In this document: piece by piece, positions 1-8,855 of the stretch
Numbering within the stretch: position 1 is the stretch's first letter
Layout: every line of letters begins with the position of its first letter
Assembly: GCA_003223245.1 (NCBI GenBank)
Contig: QHYI01000154.1
Coordinates: 1 to 35,466, forward strand
DNA length: 35,466 nucleotides
From: Acidobacteriota bacterium
GTDB taxonomy: Bacteria; Acidobacteriota; Terriglobia; Acidiferrales; UBA7541
Direction of reading: 5' to 3'
Position numbers and translations under genes: made by a program
Notes under the pieces: generated by a model
What the model was told of the DNA's origin: nothing
The model's database searches: none
The model's input: the letters and a program-made list of their open reading frames with translations, nothing else

Positions 1-1
1 G

Positions 2-215
2 GAAACCTTTGTAATCGAGGGAGAAAAAGGATCCGGCGTGATCTGCATGAACGGCGCTGCCGCCCATCTGATTCAGGAAAGGCGAGGAAATTATCATCAT
101 GGGTTTTGAGCTTACCGAGGAGCCAGTGACACCGAAAATGATCCTGGTTGACGAGGAGAATAAATTCGTGCGCTGGCTTGATCCCGAACTGCAGACCCGT
201 GAGATCCACCCCTAA
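2..215 (+). pseudogene. panD: Aspartate 1-decarboxylase, 3' part, frameshifted
   Basis: PanD makes beta-alanine from L-aspartate for pantothenate and CoA synthesis, using a self-generated pyruvoyl group. Only the C-terminal part lies in the window. Reading from base 2 gives [20 protein letters not shown] and then HLIQ, which is the conserved PanD core. The frame then runs into a stop near 108. From about base 84 a second frame gives [19 protein letters not shown] and continues to a stop at 213-215, which matches the PanD C-terminus. Removing one base near 76-79 joins the two as [16 protein letters not shown]. So a one-base insertion, either a real mutation or a sequencing error, breaks the gene. 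The stop overlaps the next start (TAATG), suggesting translational coupling with the phosphopantetheinyl transferase. The identification is fairly sure; whether the break is real cannot be judged here. Confidence 0.8.
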
Positions 216-1111
216 TGAGTGAAGAGATGGAGCCCGTAATGTCCGAGTGGAGCACAGAGGCTGTAATACCGGACCGGCGATCCTCTGCTGCCGTTTTCAG
301 CGATCTAGAGTGCAAGCTGCCGGAAAAGCTGTGCCGTGGGGGAACCACCTGTAGGCACCCTGAGCGACCGGGGCGAGTCGATCCAGTCGCATTGGACAAC
401 ATACGCCGGGCAAATTTGCCGACGACGAGAGTACGCGTCGGTGCGTCAGATACTTCTCTTGACTTGTGGTACGTCGACCTGGATGTGCGTGCCGACGGTG
501 TCCGCCGCTTCCGGGAATGGCTCTCTTGCGATGAGCTTGCTAAGGCGGAGCGTTTCCACTCGGATCTCGACCGGGCCCGCTACATTGTAGGACGCGCCGC
601 CCTCCGAGGCGTGCTTGCCGCGGGGCTCGATTGCTCTCCGGCCGCTATCCGGTTCTCGTATGGCACGAACGGCAAGCCGAAGCTTGAGGGCGGTCATGGA
701 GGCGTTGACTTTAACCTCGCGCACAGCGGAGGCGACGCGGTTATCGCAGTTGCCGATGGCGCGGCCGTCGGAGTGGACATCGAACTATTCCGCCCGATTG
801 CCGACGTCGAATCACTTGCGCGTCTCGTGTTCTCAGATGTCGAGCGCCGTGCGCTCGCACTCGCTCCCGATCCCGTGTCGGCGTTTCTGAATGGCTGGAC
901 GAGGAAGGAGGCATACGTGAAGGCCCTCGGTCTGGGGCTCACCGCGCCGCTGATGGAGATCACCGTTTCGCTGTCGGAGAGGGCAAAACTTCTTTCGACG
1001 GGTCTTCCGGACCAGTCGGTCTCTACTTGGCGCTTGTTGAACGTGCCGCATCCCCGCGCCATTGTGGCCCTGGCGCTCGGCCCTGGGCTCGAGAGCATCA
1101 GGGCGACGTGA
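215..1111 (+). CDS. 4'-phosphopantetheinyl transferase (Sfp type)
   Basis: This enzyme moves the phosphopantetheine arm of CoA onto a serine of acyl, peptidyl or aryl carrier proteins. Visible hallmarks are FNLAHS at about residues 166-171, the Mg-binding GVDIE at 186-190 and WTRKEAYVKALG at 228-239, in the order and spacing of the Sfp/AcpT family. The 298-residue reading is longer than the usual 220-240. The first 80 or so residues look unlike the family and may be untranslated, in which case a later GTG or TTG start around base 415-455 would apply. The ATG at 215 overlaps the panD stop, which favours coupling. The pair is sensible: panD feeds CoA synthesis and this enzyme consumes CoA. No polyketide or peptide synthetase gene lies in the window, so the target carrier protein is unknown. 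Function is confident, the start is not. Confidence 0.88.
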   Translation: MSEEMEPVMSEWSTEAVIPDRRSSAAVFSDLECKLPEKLCRGGTTCRHPERPGRVDPVALDNIRRANLPTTRVRVGASDTSLDLWYVDLDVRADGVRRFREWLSCDELAKAERFHSDLDRARYIVGRAALRGVLAAGLDCSPAAIRFSYGTNGKPKLEGGHGGVDFNLAHSGGDAVIAVADGAAVGVDIELFRPIADVESLARLVFSDVERRALALAPDPVSAFLNGWTRKEAYVKALGLGLTAPLMEITVSLSERAKLLSTGLPDQSVSTWRLLNVPHPRAIVALALGPGLESIRAT

Positions 1112-1145
1112 AAGTTTTATCTGGTGAGCCTCGGAGGCCATCACG

Positions 1146-3321
1146 TTGAGTGGAGCGGGGCTAGAGTCGTGGGCTAAGCCTCTACAGGCCACCCTGTCCC
1201 TGATTGTTCTGCATCTCTGTTTTTCATCTCCACTTTCGGCGCAAGTACCAAAACTTGAACAACCAAATCGGAACGCACAAGCAACTGCGATCGAACATCC
1301 CCCCAAGCTCGACGGAACTCTTGACGATCCACTGTGGCAATCCGCTATTCCGGTTACTGATTTTCGGCAACGCGAGCCTTACGAGGGTGAATTACCCACG
1401 GAGAAAACAGAAGTTCGTATTGTCTACACCCGCCGCGCAGTCTACTTCGGCATTTACTGCTATGATTCACAACCCTCCGGGATCATTGCCAGGGAGTTGC
1501 GGCGAGATGTCTCGCAGGAGCTTGACGATCATTTCGAAATTCTAATTGATGCCAACCACGATCGCCGCGATGCCTACGTTTTCGAGGTCAATCCGCTTGG
1601 CACTCAGGCGGACGGCCTGATCGTCGAGGAGCAAGGTGGCGACGATGAGACAGATGATGAAACAGATTTTGACCCCGGCTGGGACGGTGTTTGGACATCG
1701 AAGGCGAGGATCACCGCAGATGGCTGGACTGCGACAGTCGAAATTCCATTTACGACGCTCAACTTCACACATTCTGTCGAGGTGCTTTGGGGCATCAATT
1801 TCAAGCGCTTTATCCGCAGGAAGAACGAAGAAGACTTATGGCGCGCCTACCGTCGCACGTTTGGTTTCACCAAGGTTTCTGAAGCGGGAGAACTGCGCGG
1901 AATACAGGACATCGGCAGGGGAAGACTTTTTATTGTCAAACCGTACGGCCTGGCTAGGTACGACAAACAGACTGGCCAGGACGCGCTGTTCCCGCTGACC
2001 GGAGGCGTCGATGTGAAGTACGGGCTCAGCTCCAATCTGCTTTTGAATCTTACCGGCAACACCGATTTCGCCGATACGGAAGTCGATCTGCAGCCATTCA
2101 ATATCACGCCATTCAGGGTATTTATTCCCGAGAAACGCCAGTTTTTCCTGGAAAACGCCGGCGTGTTCAACTTTGCCCTTGGAGACCAGGATCAGTTGTT
2201 TTTCAGCCGGCAGATTGGCATTGACCCCATAACCGGGAATCAAGTCCCGGTTAATGGCGGAGCAAAACTGACCGGCACCCTCGGCCGTTTGGAGCTCGGC
2301 GTCATGGATGTCGACACGCGTTCGAGCGGCCCCAATCCCTATTCCAATTTCTCGATCGTCCGGTTGAAGCAATCGCTGTGGCCTGGCTCCTACGTCGGAG
2401 TCATGGGCATCGACAAGCGATCCGGAAATATCTTAGACACCTTCAACCAGACCGGTGGGGTTGACACGCGTCTGATCTTTTTCAAGGACTGGGTCGTTGA
2501 TGCCCACATGGCTGGAACGCAATCACCGGGCAATCCGAGCGGAGCCAGCGATCTCGGGGCTTCGTTGACCTACCGTTCCAATTGGCTCGAAGGTTTAATG
2601 GAACGCCGAAAAACAGGACCGAACTTCAATCCCGAAGTCGGCTTCGTCGAAAGGACGGACTCGAACGAAACGCGTGGAGACCTAACATTCAAAGCCAGGC
2701 CCAAGATCGCCGGCATTCGCGAGCTGCAGTTTGAAGGGTTTCTGCTTCACGCCCCCGATACTCGCGGTGCGGTATCTAGTCAGGAATGGCTGACCAGTTT
2801 TTATGCCGCGTTGAACAATGGTGGCTACACGGACGACGACATCGCGCACGTGTTCACGCAACGCATTACGACGCTGCTGCATATCTATAAGAATATTTTT
2901 ATCCCTGACGGCCGTTATCACTTCACTCGCCATCAGCTCAGTTACGGCTCCCGCCAGGATCGCAGATTCACTTACAACTTTGTCGAGCGATTCGGCAGCT
3001 TCTATGGCGGAAGGCTAAACGAATTAAGCGTACAAGGCAACTATCGTGCCAGTGCAAAATTTTCCATCGGCACTTCTGCGATGTGGGACCGATTCCTCCT
3101 TTACCCGCTTTTTGACATTCACGAGTCTCATTCAGATGGACACGTCCAACACCCAGGCCGCTAGCGCCAACCTCCGTTTGCGCTACAACTACCGCCCAGG
3201 CAGCGATCTTTATATCATCTATAACGTGGGAACGCAGTTCGCGAGTATCGCCCCGGCCAATCCTCCCCAAGTACGCGAAACACGCTTCGCCGTGAAATAC
3301 ACTTATTCTTTCACTCCCTAA
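1146..3321 (+). pseudogene. CBM9-like/DUF5916 outer-membrane protein, frameshifted near 3' end
   Basis: The start is a TTG at 1146 with GGAGG about 9 bases upstream. A signal peptide follows (hydrophobic stretch ending near PLSAQ, residues 15-32). Residues about 50-230 resemble the carbohydrate-binding CBM9-like fold (PPKLDGTLDDPLW, then VEIPFTTLNF). The rest resembles the DUF5916 beta-barrel region, for example FRVFIPEKRQFFLENAGVF. Such proteins are common secreted or outer-membrane proteins in Acidobacteriota and Bacteroidota, and their substrate is not known. The first frame stops at 3164 after WDRFLLYP and then unrelated residues. The expected ending, NLRLRYNYRPGSDLYIIYN to KYTYSFTP, lies in another frame and stops at 3321. 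The break lies near 3095-3120, and a short beta-hairpin may also be missing, so a deletion is as likely as a single-base slip. The intact first frame would give 672 residues. Confidence 0.75.
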
Positions 3322-3385
3322 ACAAAATCCAGCAGCGCTCTTGACCGCGAGCGACCGCAATTGGCGGTGGAGCAGTTTCGGGCAA

Positions 3386-5872
3386 CTAGCTACGCTGCGG
3401 GACAAGCGCGGAAGCTTGGCTGGTGCGAATCAGCGCTGCGACAAGGTCATACAGCGCCGGATTCGTACACACTTCATAATAGCAATGTTCCGTGGGGCGG
3501 CCTATCTTTCCGTCCGGCAGCAATTGGCGTGCGAAGGACTTGCGAATCACTAGCAATTCGACGGACTCGCCCATAGGAACTTCCCCGTAAAACAGGTTGA
3601 CGTTTTGCTTGCCCCACGGCATGTCCAGTTTCGTTTCGATGGAATCGAGCGAAATTTCCTCGGAAAGTTTCTTGAAACCGTCGTCGTTGAGCTCTATGCC
3701 GTTCATGTTGTAGCGCACAAGGAATTCATCCAACTCTTCCGCGGACGCGCCTTCCATCGTGTTCAGAAAATGGAAGACCGAGAAATGCGTTTTCTGCTTG
3801 GCGAGCATGCGCTTGGCCAGCTTGGCGCAGCCAGAGAGCCGATCGGAAACATTGAGCGCTTTCGAAATCATGATGCGCGAATCACCATCCACCCAATAAG
3901 TGGGCGCATCCCCTTGAAAGGCTACGCCCAAACCAAGTTCAAGAGCGGGAAGATCGCTGGAAGAAGCTCGTTCGTTGTAAGAATTGCAAGCCGCGAGAAT
4001 CTGGCGCGAGAGAATGCAAGCTTTCGCCACGGGCCGCGCGTAAGCAACCGACGATTCCGTTTCAAAAATAGCCAGAATGATGGCATCGCCTTCGATGAAC
4101 ACCTTCTTCGCATCGTAGCGATCGAGGAGCTTCTTGACTGGCTCGTGTAAATTCAAACTGAAATGAGAGGCGGGATTCAGTCCGCGCGAAAGCAGATCCT
4201 GAGTCATCCGCGTGGAGCCCCGCACGTCGGCCTTGATGATCACGTGGGAAATTACGTTATCCTGCTCTGGACGGGCTTCTTCGGGAAGAACGCACTCATA
4301 GAGGCGATTATTCATGCGCGACAACTCGCGCGCCTTCTCCGTCGTGACCAGATTGATGCGTTCCATACCAGTGGTCAGGTGCTCGGCGTCGCGAAGATCC
4401 CGGTGCAACCGCAAGAAATCACCGGCAAAACGCAGAACGATCCCCTTCACTTCCTCGCGCGAATACCGCTGGATTCTCCTGGAAAGCTCCTCAATGGTGC
4501 GGAGCGACAACTTCTTCGCGGGAACCTGCTTGATCACTCTTTCGACTTGTTTCAGCTCATCTTTGGAAACCAGCGCCCGGCGAAGCTGCTGAAGATGCAA
4601 AGGCGGACAGTATTCGTCAACGATGGGACGCACTTCATAGCTGGCCAGGACATGAAAGAGCATCTCGTGCTGCTCGAGGCGGTCAAGAAGACGAGTCAAT
4701 AGCTGCGCGCGTAGCGGCGCCGATTCCTCCGGCCCGGCATTCGGGTCAAACAAACGCTGCGCGTTTTCCGGTTCGTCGAGATACTCGCCAAGCCGAGACG
4801 CCTTGCCCTTTCGGAAAAAGTCCAGCTTCTGGCGAGCCTCTTCCACCTCCGGCCCCATTTCCTCCAGCTTGAGTTCCTGATCTTTGAGCTGGCTTTCAAT
4901 ATCGTTCAAAGAGGCTTTGAGCTCCGCCGGATCGTCAGAGCTCAAAAACTTGTTAAAGAAACTTTCCCCGCGGTCGAGACGCTTTCGCGTGGTCTCACGC
5001 TGCTCCTCAAGACGGGTAATCTCCCTGCGGATAGCCTCGACGCTCTCGATCAAGGCAGTATGTGTTTCAACCGCCTCCTTGTGGGCGGGATCGTCAGATA
5101 CGGTGATGCCGGCCTCGCGGAGAAACTCCTGGAAGAGCGCGTCCATCGCTTCGAAGCGGTCGGGGTCGCGCGCGTAATTGCCCAGCAGCACGTAGTGCTC
5201 GAGGAAAAAGATGTCGTCCTTGCCGCCGTCGAGGAAAATCAGCCGGTTCTTGCAAAGCTCGTAGTAGGGGGCAAAATCCTCGCCGAACAGGGCACGGCGG
5301 GTTTTCGCAATAGTGTTCTCTTCGACGTCCGCCAGAATCTGGGCCACCTGCTGCCCCGCGCGGCGAACAACGGCGCGCCGTGATGCCTGCAACTCCGACA
5401 AGCGTGCCTTGATGACGTGTGCTTGCTGGCTGCGTTCGAAATGTTCTCCGCGCTGGCGAATCCATTCCTTGCCTTCGAGGATGATGTTGGCGAACTGATT
5501 GCCGATTTCTGAAGTGAGAAACTTCAACAAGCTCAGGCGGAAAAGGAGGTCAATCTCGATGTTCTTGTGATATTTGGCCTGGGTCAGCGAGCTGTGCAGG
5601 AGTTCAGACAATAGTTTGCGGAACGCCACCGAGTCCGGCCCACGCGTGGCACGCGGCTCCATACCGGAAAATTGCGCTGAACTCGTATTCTGGCGAATCA
5701 GGTCGAGAAGATAATCGCGCGCCGCCTGAACAAATCTCGGGCTGAGGAAAACGTCGTGGTGGATATTGTCGACGCCGATGGCCATCGTCCCCATAGGAAT
5801 CGAGACGCTATAGCTTTTCAAGCCGATTCCGGACGGTTCAGACGTGCTTAACATGGAGAGTTCGCTCGGCAT
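3386..5872 (-). CDS. Large coiled-coil protein with C-terminal class III nucleotide cyclase-like domain
   Basis: The open frame reaches back to 6091, inside tsaE. I prefer the ATG at 5872 (828 residues) because the sequence before it looks non-conserved. No start has a strong ribosome site, so this is uncertain. Residues 1-260 are mostly helical and residues 265-360 form a charged coiled coil (AIRREITRLEEQRETTRK). Residues about 540-690 look like a class III adenylate/guanylate cyclase homology domain. IIKADVRGSTRMT gives the first metal Asp (D549), VFIEGDAIILAIF the second (D596), and ALNVSDRL the Asn/Arg pair (N674, R678). All four positions usually needed for catalysis seem present, although the surroundings are divergent. 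No membrane segment or N-terminal signal is evident. It lies downstream of tsaE as the last gene of the run. The ligand, product and partners are unknown, and activity is an inference. Confidence 0.6.
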   Translation of the reverse strand: MPSELSMLSTSEPSGIGLKSYSVSIPMGTMAIGVDNIHHDVFLSPRFVQAARDYLLDLIRQNTSSAQFSGMEPRATRGPDSVAFRKLLSELLHSSLTQAKYHKNIEIDLLFRLSLLKFLTSEIGNQFANIILEGKEWIRQRGEHFERSQQAHVIKARLSELQASRRAVVRRAGQQVAQILADVEENTIAKTRRALFGEDFAPYYELCKNRLIFLDGGKDDIFFLEHYVLLGNYARDPDRFEAMDALFQEFLREAGITVSDDPAHKEAVETHTALIESVEAIRREITRLEEQRETTRKRLDRGESFFNKFLSSDDPAELKASLNDIESQLKDQELKLEEMGPEVEEARQKLDFFRKGKASRLGEYLDEPENAQRLFDPNAGPEESAPLRAQLLTRLLDRLEQHEMLFHVLASYEVRPIVDEYCPPLHLQQLRRALVSKDELKQVERVIKQVPAKKLSLRTIEELSRRIQRYSREEVKGIVLRFAGDFLRLHRDLRDAEHLTTGMERINLVTTEKARELSRMNNRLYECVLPEEARPEQDNVISHVIIKADVRGSTRMTQDLLSRGLNPASHFSLNLHEPVKKLLDRYDAKKVFIEGDAIILAIFETESSVAYARPVAKACILSRQILAACNSYNERASSSDLPALELGLGVAFQGDAPTYWVDGDSRIMISKALNVSDRLSGCAKLAKRMLAKQKTHFSVFHFLNTMEGASAEELDEFLVRYNMNGIELNDDGFKKLSEEISLDSIETKLDMPWGKQNVNLFYGEVPMGESVELLVIRKSFARQLLPDGKIGRPTEHCYYEVCTNPALYDLVAALIRTSQASALVPQRS

Positions 5873-5985
5873 GTCCTTCGACCACGGGGCCTGTTTCCAA
5901 GCTAACAGCCGTCCTGCGACCGGGCAAGCAACCCAAAGGACAGGCGTAACCAGATAGTTAGCGGAGAGCGTCACAGACGAGGCCC

Positions 5986-6414
5986 TCAGGCGGGATCTAG
6001 CACGGAAATCCGGCGAGTGTCCCCCCCCAGATGCTCCAGCCGGACCCGAACCTGGGGCCAGGGTGAGGGAAGCGCAAACCTTTCTGACCATTCGACAATG
6101 GCGACGGCCGGTACTGCAAACATATCCTCGAGGCCAAGTGTCTCAAAGTCGTGAAAGCTCTCGACGCGGTAGAGGTCGGCATGATAGACCTTGGCTCGCT
6201 TGCCGTACACGTGAAGCAGGGTGAAAGTAGGGCTCGTAACGTCGTTTTCCTTGGCCGCGCCGAGGCCGGAGACCAAGCCCTTGGTCAAAGTGGTTTTTCC
6301 GGTACCAAGATCGCCAGTCAAAAGCACTAACACCGGTGTTTTCAATCGCTTAGCGAATTCCTTGCCCCATTGGGTGGTCTCCTCAGCGGAATGCGTAATG
6401 ATTTCCTCAGCCAC
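5986..6414 (-). CDS. tsaE: tRNA threonylcarbamoyladenosine biosynthesis ATPase TsaE
   Basis: TsaE is the small ATPase that works with TsaB and TsaD to place the t6A modification at position 37 of ANN-decoding tRNAs. The Walker A motif GDLGTGKTT lies at residues 34-42, followed by the family motifs SPTFTLLHVY and HADLYR and the late VEWSER. I chose the GTG at 6414 (142 residues, the usual size). It has GGAGG about 9 bases upstream and overlaps the nnrD stop by only 8 bases, whereas the ATG at 6483 would overlap by 77. Pairing of nnr and tsaE genes is common in bacteria and suggests translational coupling. Function is secure. Confidence 0.93.
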   Translation of the reverse strand: MAEEIITHSAEETTQWGKEFAKRLKTPVLVLLTGDLGTGKTTLTKGLVSGLGAAKENDVTSPTFTLLHVYGKRAKVYHADLYRVESFHDFETLGLEDMFAVPAVAIVEWSERFALPSPWPQVRVRLEHLGGDTRRISVLDPA

Positions 6415-8035
6415 GCCGCTGGACCTCCCTAAGGAGAGTGCTTCTCGCCATGGGGATAGAATGAGCCACACTACTCGCAACAACGCCAGACGGGTCTTGG
6501 TATCCCAGACTGGCCTGTCCGGCAGCCCCGTGGAGATAAGCGCCTAACGCTAGCACACGCAGCCAATCTTGCGTTCCAAACTGGGCAGTCAATGCCGCCA
6601 AGACGCCCGTCAACACATCGCCGGACCCGCCTTTCGAGAGCCCGGCGCCCCCCGTTGTATTCACCCAGGCCTGACCATGGTTTGAACAAACAACTGTGTG
6701 AAACCCTTTCAAAATCACGTGAGCGTTCCAGCGACGCGCTGCCTCTGCCGCACACTTCAGGCGGTCGGATTGAACTTCGGACGTCTTAACCCCCAGCAAT
6801 CTTGCCATCTCCCCCGGGTGGGGAGTGATGGCAAGAAACGGTGATTTTCTCTCTCGCAAGAGATCACCCTTGCCAGCGAAAGCATTTAAACCATCTGCGT
6901 CTAGAATGATTGGAATTCGAGAGTTGCGAACGACATCGAGAACGAACTGTTGCGTCTCTGTCTCTGTGCCCAGGCCGGGTCCCAAAGCAAGGACGGTTTT
7001 TCCCTCAATCAAGCTCGCGAATCGACCCGAACTTACATTGGCAGCGCTAATCGTTCCGCTTTCTGTCGAAAACAGCGGCTCAGTCATGTATTCAGCACAA
7101 CTCGAAGCTACCATCGCAAGGACCTTGTCGGGAGTCGCGATGGTAGTCAAACCCGCTCCGCCGTGAAGACATCCTTCGCCGGCCAAGACCGCCGCACCGG
7201 ACTTCCCAACAGAACCTGCTACCAGCAGCGCATGGCCAAACATACCTTTGTGCGAGTCCGCAGCTCGAACGAGCGGCAGAGACTCGAACTCATCCGGACC
7301 TGCCCAGCGAACGCTACCTTTTCCGACCTCGTTAGGAAGAGCGGGGCTCGAGTCGCCGATAAACTTAACGATTAATTCACCACAACAGGAGGCCTCCGGA
7401 GAGATGAGCTGACCGATTTTCGGTGCGATGAATGTGACCGTTTTGTGCACGCAAAGAACGGGCCCTTGCGCTGTTTCGCCGTCGGAAGGCAGACCCGAAG
7501 GCGTATCGACCGCCAATATCAAACTAGGGAGAGGCGCAGTCGCGTTGCGCGAGAACCGGTTTAGTTCCTCTATGGCGCGCGCCATTAGGCCGCTTGCCCC
7601 ACCGCGCAGACCCGTGCCGAGCATTGCGTCCACAACGATGTCAGCCGAAGAGACCTCCTCCCAGACCCTCGTCCAAACAGAATCATCAATAATTTCCGTG
7701 ACCGAGCCGCCATCGTTAGCCCAACGCTTGTAGTTCTCAGAAGGGTCCCTCTGTAAATCCGTCGTTCTCCCGAACAAGTAAACTCCGACATGAACGTTGG
7801 GAAGCTGATTCTTCAGATGCCGAGCCGCCACCAATCCGTCCCCGCCGTTGTTCCCTTTGCCACAGAGAACAGCGATTCGACGGGGTCGATCCAAATGGAA
7901 AGATGCAAGGTGTGAGCGGATGATTTCAAATACGCGAATTCCCGCGTTTTCCATGAGTTTGAGGCTGGGAATGCCGTAACGCTCGGTGGTGAGGCGGTCC
8001 ACCTCGCGCATCTCGGCAGCGGTGAGAGCTTTCAT
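6407..8035 (-). CDS. nnr: Bifunctional NAD(P)HX epimerase / ADP-dependent NAD(P)HX dehydratase
   Basis: This enzyme repairs hydrated NADH and NADPH. The N-terminal half (about 1-215, YjeF_N/NnrE) interconverts the R and S hydrates and shows GKGNNGGDGLVAARHL at 59-74. The C-terminal half (about 230-540, NnrD) is a ribokinase-fold dehydratase with ITPHPGEMARLLG and GGSGDVLTGVLAAL at 469-482. The length of 542 residues is normal for the fused form. The start ATG gives MKALTAAEMREVDRLT, the standard N-terminus. It lies 18 bases after the SDR gene and overlaps tsaE by 8 bases, so the three are probably co-transcribed. Confidence 0.95.
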   Translation of the reverse strand: MKALTAAEMREVDRLTTERYGIPSLKLMENAGIRVFEIIRSHLASFHLDRPRRIAVLCGKGNNGGDGLVAARHLKNQLPNVHVGVYLFGRTTDLQRDPSENYKRWANDGGSVTEIIDDSVWTRVWEEVSSADIVVDAMLGTGLRGGASGLMARAIEELNRFSRNATAPLPSLILAVDTPSGLPSDGETAQGPVLCVHKTVTFIAPKIGQLISPEASCCGELIVKFIGDSSPALPNEVGKGSVRWAGPDEFESLPLVRAADSHKGMFGHALLVAGSVGKSGAAVLAGEGCLHGGAGLTTIATPDKVLAMVASSCAEYMTEPLFSTESGTISAANVSSGRFASLIEGKTVLALGPGLGTETETQQFVLDVVRNSRIPIILDADGLNAFAGKGDLLRERKSPFLAITPHPGEMARLLGVKTSEVQSDRLKCAAEAARRWNAHVILKGFHTVVCSNHGQAWVNTTGGAGLSKGGSGDVLTGVLAALTAQFGTQDWLRVLALGAYLHGAAGQASLGYQDPSGVVASSVAHSIPMARSTLLREVQRRG

Positions 8036-8053
8036 GAAAAGTTCGCAAAATGA

Positions 8054-8797
8054 TCAGAGCATCCAGCCGCCGCTGACGTTGACCACTTGTCCGGTGACAT
8101 ATTCCGCCTCTTCCGAAGCAAAAAAAGCCACCGTGGCCGCGACGTCTTCGACCGTCGGCGGACGCCCAATCGGGAAGCGCGCGTCGCGCATGCGGCGCGC
8201 TTCCTCCAGCGTCAATTCATTTTCGTCGATACTGGATGGGTTCACAACATTGACGGTGATGCCGTTCTTGGCTTCTTCCAAGGCCAGCGAGCGCGAGAGC
8301 GCAACCACCGCTGCCTTGGCCGCGGCATACGCCGAAATTTTCGCTTGGCCGAATGCGCGTTCCGCCCCTACTGCTCCCATGTTGATGATCCTCCCCCAGC
8401 GCGCCTTCCTCATGTGCGGCAGCACGGCGCGGCTCATGTACAGAACCGTGAAAAGATTCGACGCAAAAATGCTTTGCCAGTCCGCTAGAGAGGATTCCCC
8501 CAGCATCCCCCACCGAAAATCGCCAACATTGTTGACCACAATATCTACGCGGCCGTAGCGGTCGGCAACCGTTTTGACCAGCTGATCGCAGCGATTCGAA
8601 TCCGTGATGTCGGTCTCGACCGCCACGCAGTCCGCGCCGCCCGCTTGCAACTGGCGCAACGCCTGCTGGGCGGCAACTTTATTTGAGCGGTAAGCAATTG
8701 CGATGCGCGCGCCTTCCTGCGCGAGCCGCAACGCCAATCCCCTGCCGATGCCCCGCGTTCCGCCGGTCACCAGCGCCACACGATTTCGAAGCGACAT
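8054..8797 (-). CDS. Short-chain dehydrogenase/reductase, FabG-like, atypical active site
   Basis: This is a 247-residue Rossmann-fold oxidoreductase of the classical SDR type. It has the cofactor motif TGGTRGIG at 11-18, NNVG at 89-92 (usually NNAG), N114, and the YxxxK pair Y157/K161 (SAYAAAKAAV). The position where FabG has its catalytic Ser, about 13-16 residues before the Tyr, reads NMGAVGAERAFG, so Ala appears in its place; S155 is the only nearby Ser. It may therefore reduce a specialised substrate, use a neighbouring side chain, or be weakly active. RSNK at 37-40 suggests preference for NADPH, but this is inference. There are no fatty-acid synthesis neighbours, so fabG is not assigned. 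It lies upstream of nnr in the same run. Confidence 0.85.
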   Translation of the reverse strand: MSLRNRVALVTGGTRGIGRGLALRLAQEGARIAIAYRSNKVAAQQALRQLQAGGADCVAVETDITDSNRCDQLVKTVADRYGRVDIVVNNVGDFRWGMLGESSLADWQSIFASNLFTVLYMSRAVLPHMRKARWGRIINMGAVGAERAFGQAKISAYAAAKAAVVALSRSLALEEAKNGITVNVVNPSSIDENELTLEEARRMRDARFPIGRPPTVEDVAATVAFFASEEAEYVTGQVVNVSGGWML

Positions 8798-8855
8798 TCT
8801 TTTCCCCAGCCAACCTTTGCGGGATTTTGAGTATAACTTAGGCGCAACGGAGCTA

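Noticed and set aside
5873-6091. Longer 901-residue start for the cyclase-like protein
   Set aside because: It would overlap tsaE by over 100 bases, and the added 73 residues look like the tsaE sequence read in another frame.
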